Source: an uncultured Bacilli bacterium (GTDB lineage: Bacteria > Bacillota_I > Bacilli_A > RF39 > UBA660). From it: a stretch of 64,000 nucleotides of DNA. Location of the stretch: NCBI GenBank assembly GCA_934130165.1, contig CAKOXO010000001.1:372001-436000 (forward strand), read 5' to 3'. The position numbers were made by a program, and so were the translations under genes. Of the stretch, positions 59,914-64,000 are shown in pieces. Numbering within the stretch: the stretch's first letter is position 1; each line of letters starts with the position of its first letter. The notes beneath the pieces are model-generated. The model had not been told where the DNA came from and did not search any database. It was given only the letters and a program-made list of their open reading frames with translations.

Positions 59914-60843
59914 ATGAAAAAAATAGTTTTTATGGGAACACCAGATTTTGCAGTCAATATATTAGAGGGATTAATTGAAAATTATGATGTTATAGCAGTT
60001 GTTAGTCAACCAGATAAGAAGGTTGGAAGAAAGCAAGTTTTAACAGAAACTCCTGTAAAAAAAGTTGCCTTAGAAAATAATATTTTAGTGCTTCAACCTG
60101 AAAATATAAGAAAAGATTATCAAGCAATAATTGATTTAAAACCAGATATTATTGTTACTTGTGCTTATGGTCAGATTATTCCAAAAGAGTTATTGGAATG
60201 TCCTGAATATGGTTGTATAAATGTACATGCCTCTCTACTTCCAAAATTAAGAGGTGGAGCCCCAATTCATAAAGCAATCATAGAAGGTTATGATAAAACA
60301 GGTATTACTATAATGTATATGGATGAGGCTATGGATAGTGGTGATATAATAACTCAAAAAGAAACAATAATAACTGATGAAGATAATTTAGAATCTCTTC
60401 ATGATAGGTTAAGTATAATGGGAAGAGAATTATTACTTGAAACATTACCATCTATATTTGATAAGACTAATAATAGAGTAAAGCAAGATCTTTCATGTGT
60501 TACATATGCCTATAACATAAAAAGAGAAGAAGAACATATTAATTTTTCAAAGACTAAAAGAGAAGTTTTTAATCAAATAAGAGGATTATGTCCCTTTCCT
60601 GGTGCTTATACAGTTTTAGATGATGAAGTATTTAAAATATATAAAATAGAAATATCTCCAAATAATTATAAAGGTGAATGTGGTAAGATTATTAATATAT
60701 ATAAGGATGGTATAGGAGTAGGTTGTAGTGATGGTGAGGTAATTATAAAAGAATTAAAACCATCTGGTAAAAAGAAAATGTCAGCAAAAGATTATTTGAA
60801 TGGAGTAAAAAAAGAAAACTTAATAGGAAAAGTATTTAAGTAA
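59914..60843 (+). CDS. fmt: Methionyl-tRNA formyltransferase
   Basis: 309 residues from ATG 59914 (GTGATA upstream; the longer frame from 59899 overlaps the previous gene). It formylates initiator Met-tRNA. IVFMGTPDFAVNILEGLI, INVHASLLPKLRGGAPIHK with the Asn/His pair, YMDEAMDSGDIITQKE with the Asp, and a C-terminal OB domain (GKIINIYKDGIGVGCSDGEV). The classical neighbour def is not between priA and fmt here. Confidence 0.95.
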   Translation: MKKIVFMGTPDFAVNILEGLIENYDVIAVVSQPDKKVGRKQVLTETPVKKVALENNILVLQPENIRKDYQAIIDLKPDIIVTCAYGQIIPKELLECPEYGCINVHASLLPKLRGGAPIHKAIIEGYDKTGITIMYMDEAMDSGDIITQKETIITDEDNLESLHDRLSIMGRELLLETLPSIFDKTNNRVKQDLSCVTYAYNIKREEEHINFSKTKREVFNQIRGLCPFPGAYTVLDDEVFKIYKIEISPNNYKGECGKIINIYKDGIGVGCSDGEVIIKELKPSGKKKMSAKDYLNGVKKENLIGKVFK

Positions 60844-60853
60844 AGGATGGATT

Positions 60854-61588
60854 ATGAAGGATAAAAAGGAAACAATTATAAATGTTTTTAATCAATTAAA
60901 AGAAATATGGAAAAATCCAAGAGGTAGAAGTATTATAATGCTTGTACTTTATTTCTTTTTCTTTTTATTTATTATAATAGGACTTAGAAATGGTCATAAA
61001 GTAGATAATACTGAGAAAAAAGATACTACTTCTGACTTGGATTATAGTATAGAAAAAATAAAAAAATCAAATTATCATTATAAATATTTAGTTGATTATA
61101 ATAACAATTTGGTATTATATGAAGGCGATAAAAATAACGATAAGGAGTTATTTACAAAAAAATTCAATAACTTAGAAGAAAATTATTATAATTATCAGGA
61201 AAAATACTATAAAAACATTAATGGTGTTTGGTCTAAAACAGATAATCCATATTTGTATAGTGAATACTTGGATTTTACTAATTTAGAGAAGATACTAACT
61301 AGTGCAACGTATGATTCAAAAACAGAATATAATAATGGTAGTAAATTATATACTTATGATATTTCTACCACAACTCTTGTAAAAATAATTAATAGAGAAG
61401 ATATAGATATAGCTGATAACCCTAATAAAATTATAGTTACTACAAATGAAGATAATGAAGCTACTAAATTTGAATTTTATTTAACTCCATATGTTAATTA
61501 TAAAGATAATAATAGTAGTAGTATTTTAAATATTTCATTAGAATATTCTAATTTTGGAAAAGTAGAGGAAATTAAAAACCCAAAGTAA
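60854..61588 (+). CDS. Hypothetical membrane-anchored protein
   Basis: 244 residues. Short cytoplasmic head, one membrane helix (IIMLVLYFFFFLFIIIGL), then a Lys/Asn/Tyr-rich outside domain (YHYKYLVDYNNNLVLYEG, ENYYNYQEKYYKNING). It follows fmt after 10 bases with AAAGGATGG as ribosome binding site. No recognised family; possibly a lipoprotein-like surface or envelope protein specific to this lineage. Confidence 0.6.
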   Translation: MKDKKETIINVFNQLKEIWKNPRGRSIIMLVLYFFFFLFIIIGLRNGHKVDNTEKKDTTSDLDYSIEKIKKSNYHYKYLVDYNNNLVLYEGDKNNDKELFTKKFNNLEENYYNYQEKYYKNINGVWSKTDNPYLYSEYLDFTNLEKILTSATYDSKTEYNNGSKLYTYDISTTTLVKIINREDIDIADNPNKIIVTTNEDNEATKFEFYLTPYVNYKDNNSSSILNISLEYSNFGKVEEIKNPK

Positions 61589-61600
61589 TATAAAAACATT

Positions 61601-61632
61601 AAAAAGTATTTCATGTGAGGTACTTTTTTTGT
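61601..61632 (+). terminator. Terminator after the priA-fmt transcript
   Basis: AAAAGTA / TACTTTT stem with T7. Confidence 0.6.
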
Positions 61633-61660
61633 TATAATCATTTTAGGAGGGCATGTTTAA

Positions 61661-62293
61661 ATGAAAAAAGTATTAGTATATGGCGATTCTAATGTCTGGG
61701 GAGATAATTTCCTTACAGGAGAGAGAATTTCGGATGATAAACAATGGGTTAAAATATTACAAAATAAATTGAAAAAGGAATATATATTTTTTCAAGAAGG
61801 ATTACCTGGACGTATAGCTGGATGTGAAGAAAAAGAAAAAACGTATAAAAATGGTAAGGATAATTTTATATCAACATTTAGAACCAATGCTCCGGTAGAT
61901 ATTGTTATTATTGCTTTAGGAACAAATGATTTACAAATGAAATATAAGAAATCATCAAAAAGTATTATTAATGATTTACTTTGGTATGAAAAACAGCTAG
62001 AACAAAGTTATGAAGATTTAGAGGATAGAAAAAAATATTTTGTTAATGAGAAAATGCCAAGAATAATTTATATATTACCAGTTAATTTTGATTACAAGGT
62101 TAATGCTAGTGTTATTTTTGATGAACAAAGTGAACAAAAAAGACAAGAAATTATAGATTATTTTTCTAAAAACAAAAAGGATGTAATTACATCTAATGAT
62201 ATGAATCTTTTTGATGATGGTATTCATCTTAATTTTGATGGTCATAAAAAACTTGCGAATATGGTAGAAAAGGAATTAATAAATAATGAGTAG
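61661..62293 (+). CDS. SGNH/GDSL-family hydrolase
   Basis: 210 residues. Block I VLVYGDSNVWGDNFLTG holds the nucleophilic Ser, block III IIALGTNDLQMKY the Asn, and block V LFDDGIHLNFDGHKKL the Asp and His. It hydrolyses acetyl or acyl esters; no signal peptide, so cytoplasmic. AGGAGGG upstream. Its end overlaps the acyltransferase gene by 8 bases, suggesting paired acyl metabolism. Confidence 0.9.
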   Translation: MKKVLVYGDSNVWGDNFLTGERISDDKQWVKILQNKLKKEYIFFQEGLPGRIAGCEEKEKTYKNGKDNFISTFRTNAPVDIVIIALGTNDLQMKYKKSSKSIINDLLWYEKQLEQSYEDLEDRKKYFVNEKMPRIIYILPVNFDYKVNASVIFDEQSEQKRQEIIDYFSKNKKDVITSNDMNLFDDGIHLNFDGHKKLANMVEKELINNE

Positions 62294-63113
62294 TAGTAAA
62301 ATAGAAGAATTAAAAAAATTAAGAAATAGCATTGATTTGGTAGTGAATGGTAAACCTGAGATAATTAAGGAGTCCCCAACAATTGTGATTACAAATCACA
62401 ATTGTTTAAAAGATATCTTTTACTTACCAATGAGTTTATCTGAAGAAGATAAAATAATTAGTTTAATAAGTTCCAGATTAATTTACAAAAGAGACATAAA
62501 AAGACAAGAGGTAGTTAATAAGTACTTATATAGTATGCCCATTGAAGCACATGGTGGAAAAGAATATGCTAATTTATGTCTAGATAGTGCAGCAAATTTA
62601 TTGTCTAATGGTTATAACTTAAATATCTTTCCAGAAGGTGCATATATTGATGATAAAGAACATGTTTATAAAGGTAGAACAGGGGCAGCTAGAATATTAT
62701 TTAGTGCTAAAGAAAATGGGATAAATCCAAATATTATACCAATTTCAATAGATGTTTCTCAAACAGAGGCAGATTTAGATAGTTATAATTTAAATGAAAA
62801 TGATAAAGTTGTTGTAAATGTGCTAGATCCAATTGATTATACTGATGCTTACTACGATTATAAAAACAGTTCAAGTTTTGAAGAAAAAAATGCTAACTTA
62901 CATAAAATTATGGATATTGGAATGAGATCTATTGCAGAATCACTTAACCGAGAATATGTAGATTCATATATAGAATTATATCCAAAGAAAAATGTTATTT
63001 TTGAAACTGGTGAAAAGATAGATACTGATATTGCAAGGAAAAAGCAATATTATATAATTTATAAAAGAGGACTAGAAAATAGATGTAAATCTTTAAAAAA
63101 GGTATTAAAATAA
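62286..63113 (+). CDS. Lysophospholipid acyltransferase-like protein (PlsC superfamily)
   Basis: 275 residues. The acyltransferase motif is TIVITNHNCLKDIFYLPM (Asn-His-x4-Asp) and the second is LNIFPEGAYIDDKEHVYKG (Phe-Pro-Glu-Gly). No membrane helix is obvious, which is unusual for PlsC. The start ATG 62286 lies inside the hydrolase gene. It likely acylates a glycerolipid or a related substrate. Confidence 0.8.
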   Translation: MSSSKIEELKKLRNSIDLVVNGKPEIIKESPTIVITNHNCLKDIFYLPMSLSEEDKIISLISSRLIYKRDIKRQEVVNKYLYSMPIEAHGGKEYANLCLDSAANLLSNGYNLNIFPEGAYIDDKEHVYKGRTGAARILFSAKENGINPNIIPISIDVSQTEADLDSYNLNENDKVVVNVLDPIDYTDAYYDYKNSSSFEEKNANLHKIMDIGMRSIAESLNREYVDSYIELYPKKNVIFETGEKIDTDIARKKQYYIIYKRGLENRCKSLKKVLK

Positions 63114-63137
63114 CTAGAACCGTGTTATAATACAAAC

Positions 63138-63162
63138 CAAAAAGGGAATAATCCCTTTTTTG
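63138..63162 (+). terminator. Terminator after the acyltransferase gene
   Basis: The 9-bp stem AAAAAGGGA / TCCCTTTTT with loop ATAA is followed by T. Confidence 0.85.
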
Positions 63163-63177
63163 ATTGGATGTGTTATT

Positions 63178-64000
63178 ATGAATGATTTTGATCTTTCATA
63201 TTTGAAATTAGATGAAAAAAGAAGATTACATGTAAATTATGATTATTTAGAACCTTATAAAGATGATGTTTTAAGATTTTTAGATGGAGAGGATAAATTA
63301 AAGACGTTACGTTTTGCAAAAAGAGCAATGATGTCACAAGAAATAAAAGCAAATAATACAATTGAAGGTATTGCCGATGATTTATCACTTATTGATGAAG
63401 TGATAAAAAACAAGGCAACTCTTTCTGAAATTGAAAGAAAAAGAATCATTAATTTATATCATGGATATCAATATATATTAACTCATTCTGATATTAATAA
63501 AGAAAGTTTGAGAGAGTTATATTCTCTATTAAGTGATGATATTTTATCTAGTTATGATCAAAAAAGTTTAGGGGAGTATTATAGAACAAAACCAGTCTAT
63601 ATAATTAAGGGTAATAATTTAGGTAATGATTATTATGAAGGCATTAATCCTAAAAATATAGATGATTATATGAACAATTTGTTTGAATATATAAATAGTA
63701 ACTTTTTATCTGATACAGAAATTAATAGTTTTATAAAATCTCAAATTATGCATTTCTATTTTGTCCATATTCATCCATATCCAGATGTTAATGGTAGAAC
63801 AAGTAGAACCTTAGCTATGTGGTATTTATTAAATCAGAAAAGTTATCCATATATTATATTTAATAGAGCAATTGCTTTTTCTCAACCTGAATATGAAAAA
63901 AATTTAATTATAACTAGGGAATGTGATGATGCAACTTTATTTTTAAGATATATGTTAGAAAATACTTTAAAGGAGCTTGAAAAAGAATATGTGATAGAAA
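63178..64000 (+). CDS. Fic-family protein (cut off by the window end)
   Basis: At least 274 residues from ATG 63178, no stop before the window ends. The Fic core is HPYPDVNGRTSRTLAMWYL, close to the canonical His-Pro-Phe-x-Asp-Gly-Asn-Gly-Arg-x-x-Arg; the catalytic His and both Arg are present but the first Gly of Asp-Gly-Asn-Gly is Val. An inhibitory-helix-like NNTIEGI near residue 60 suits class II Fic proteins. Fic enzymes transfer AMP or other groups to a protein hydroxyl. The start follows a terminator and has TGGATGTG upstream, a modest ribosome binding site. Confidence 0.85.
   Translation, partial: MNDFDLSYLKLDEKRRLHVNYDYLEPYKDDVLRFLDGEDKLKTLRFAKRAMMSQEIKANNTIEGIADDLSLIDEVIKNKATLSEIERKRIINLYHGYQYILTHSDINKESLRELYSLLSDDILSSYDQKSLGEYYRTKPVYIIKGNNLGNDYYEGINPKNIDDYMNNLFEYINSNFLSDTEINSFIKSQIMHFYFVHIHPYPDVNGRTSRTLAMWYLLNQKSYPYIIFNRAIAFSQPEYEKNLIITRECDDATLFLRYMLENTLKELEKEYVIE

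Noticed and set aside
1..64000. Mycoplasma genetic code (TGA as Trp)
   Set aside because: TGA ends several genes in the right place (FAD oxidoreductase at 13764, spoVAC at 18764) and tryptophan is written TGG throughout.
1..64000. CRISPR arrays
   Set aside because: The only regular repeats are the coding 39-bp units, the two IS110 ends and the CACCA pair; none has spacer-like structure.

Overview
The window is AT-rich DNA (roughly 28% G+C by eye) with dense short operons, AGGAGG-type ribosome binding sites, many U-tailed hairpin terminators, and TGA used as a stop (for example at 13764-13766), so the standard bacterial code applies and not the Mycoplasma code. Gene content (Suf, ScpAB, SpoVA/SigF/SpoVS/CotE, a type VII secretion cluster, a T-box, sortase, peptidoglycan enzymes) points to an uncultured, small-genome, walled member of the Bacilli related to the gut RF39/Erysipelotrichia-Mollicutes branch. 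That placement is inference; no rRNA is present to confirm it.

Layout. 1-7.6 kb: end of sufU, sufB, a short SSB, an XRE regulator, GNAT plus pyrimidine phosphorylase, then a thioester-domain surface protein with an adjoining unusual sortase, a membrane protein and uvsE. 7.6-9.8 kb: two D,D-carboxypeptidases (DacA and a VanY type). 9.8-12.25 kb: two broken IS110-family elements, each keeping the same 243-bp noncoding left end, flanking a membrane protein gene. 12.26-17.1 kb: an FAD oxidoreductase / UbiA-type phosphoribosyltransferase / epimerase cluster and a diacylglycerol kinase. 17.2-20.1 kb: a shortened sporulation locus, spoIIAA-like - sigF - spoVAC - spoVAD - spoVAE, with no spoIIAB. 20.6-24.8 kb: type VII secretion substrates (two WXG100 proteins) and partners. 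24.9-26.3 kb: scpA, scpB and tRNA-Leu(CAA), followed by a mobilization-gene remnant and other integration scars to about 31 kb, including an orphan gene flanked by repeated CACCA-containing segments and an ABC exporter. 31.2-37.7 kb: superoxide dismutase, L,D-transpeptidase, CysE, an RNA methyltransferase, a pseudouridine synthase, a 39-bp tandem-repeat surface protein, lactate dehydrogenase and spoVS.

37.8-41 kb: a T-box (serine UCU specifier) ahead of dipeptidase, serS and murI. 41-45.3 kb: an ankyrin protein, a beta-helix surface protein, and ymcA/ricA followed by the spore coat gene cotE (the same neighbour order as in Bacillus). 45.4-48.4 kb: rpsP, khpA, cdsA, rseP and a membrane thioredoxin-like gene. 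48.4-55.8 kb: a 2131-residue repeat surface protein and a DUF6273 protein whose last 40 codons jump to about 50% G+C, resembling the variable region of a diversity-generating retroelement target. 56-64 kb: an ISL3 transposase scar, priA, fmt, small membrane proteins, an SGNH hydrolase, an acyltransferase and a Fic-domain gene running off the end.

Taken together the genes describe a walled, probably spore-forming host-associated bacterium that invests in surface display (sortase, repeat adhesins, type VII secretion) and carries several decayed mobile elements. The best leads are the IS110 left ends (candidate bridge RNAs that join promoter -10 boxes), the shortened sigF locus, the possible hypervariable DUF6273 C terminus, and the sortase lacking its usual arginine.
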